DNA from: an uncultured Clostridia bacterium
GTDB taxonomy: Bacteria; Bacillota; Clostridia; Oscillospirales; Acutalibacteraceae
Direction of reading: 5' to 3'
Assembly: GCA_946186535.1 (NCBI GenBank)
Contig: CAMHNT010000092.1
Coordinates: forward strand, 1 to 8,362
DNA: 8,362 nucleotides
Part shown: in pieces, positions 8,290 through 8,362 of the stretch
Layout of the letters: each line of letters opens with the position of its first letter
Numbering within the stretch: the first letter of the stretch is position 1
Translations under genes and position numbers: made by a program
Notes under the pieces: generated by a model
Told to the model about the DNA's origin: nothing
The model's input: the letters and a program-made list of their open reading frames with translations, nothing else
The model's database searches: none

Positions 8290-8362
8290 ATGAGTAAAAA
8301 ATGTTTAAACAGTTTTAAAATATACTTGATCAAGTCGCCTTGGAGCGGCGAGGAGAATTTGT
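8290..8362 (+). CDS. Possible start of spoIIIAE (cut by window edge)
   Basis: A frame opens at ATG 8290 and stays open to the window end (24 codons, MSKKCLNSFKIYLIKS-). AGGA at 8279-8282 lies 7 bases upstream, and the gap from spoIIIAD is 16 bases. Gene order predicts spoIIIAE here. The visible residues are basic and not yet hydrophobic, so they do not identify the protein. A second candidate start lies at the very edge: AGGAG at 8351-8355 could serve a GTG at 8361 or a codon just outside. Confidence 0.4.
   Translation, partial: MSKKCLNSFKIYLIKSPWSGEENL
8335..8351 (+). repeat. Short inverted repeat beside a Shine-Dalgarno-like AGGAG
   Basis: TCGCC (8335-8339) pairs with GGCGA (8347-8351) around a 7-base loop, directly before GGAG. 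Just upstream are two perfect palindromes, TGTTTAAACA (8302-8311) and ACTTGATCAAGT (8324-8335). Together they could fold the start region of the next gene, but the stem is short. Confidence 0.35.

Noticed and set aside
8301..8318. Short frame from ATG 8301
   Set aside because: It stops after five codons (ATG to TAA at 8316-8318) and has no ribosome-binding site, so it is not a plausible gene start.

Overview
The window looks like the chromosome of a low-to-moderate-GC, endospore-lineage Firmicute, most likely class Clostridia and plausibly a Ruminococcus/Oscillospiraceae-type organism. This placement is inferred from three things. An IspH domain is fused to ribosomal-S1-type domains, an arrangement known mainly from Clostridia. 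There is a spoIIIA sporulation cluster. Shine-Dalgarno-led genes on one strand are separated by intrinsic terminators. Every gene I can support is on the + strand.

Region 1 (1-2070, running on into ligA): the window opens inside the third-cysteine region of ispH, which reads without a stop into four S1 domains. A strong Shine-Dalgarno sequence and an in-frame ATG lie exactly at the domain junction, and the S1 part shows the codon bias of a highly expressed gene. A GNRA-loop hairpin follows, then an HD-domain phosphohydrolase-like protein. Eighteen bases later comes ligA, a complete NAD-dependent DNA ligase (2089-4071) that ends at a perfect 15-bp stem terminator.

Region 2 (about 4140-6215): an extended -10 promoter leads into two acidic lipoprotein genes that overlap by ATGA. 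I do not recognise either family, but the two share an order of segments that suggests old tandem paralogues. The second ends in a strictly alternating Ser/Glu tail encoded by a degenerate hexanucleotide repeat. A 13-bp stem with a T tract closes this unit.

Region 3 (about 6220-8362): the beginning of the spoIIIA operon, with spoIIIAA (ATPase), spoIIIAB, spoIIIAC and spoIIIAD, and probably the first codons of spoIIIAE at the edge. These genes encode the mother-cell half of the SpoIIIA-SpoIIQ channel that supports the developing forespore. They are packed tightly, with an 8-bp overlap using a TTG start, a TAATG junction with no visible Shine-Dalgarno, and short gaps, which suggests translational coupling.

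Most of the window is core genome. The parts most worth a second look are the internal start in the ispH-S1 fusion, the unrecognised lipoprotein pair with its dipeptide-periodic tail, and the poorly defined start of the gene after spoIIIAD. I saw no mobile element, CRISPR array, tRNA or rRNA.
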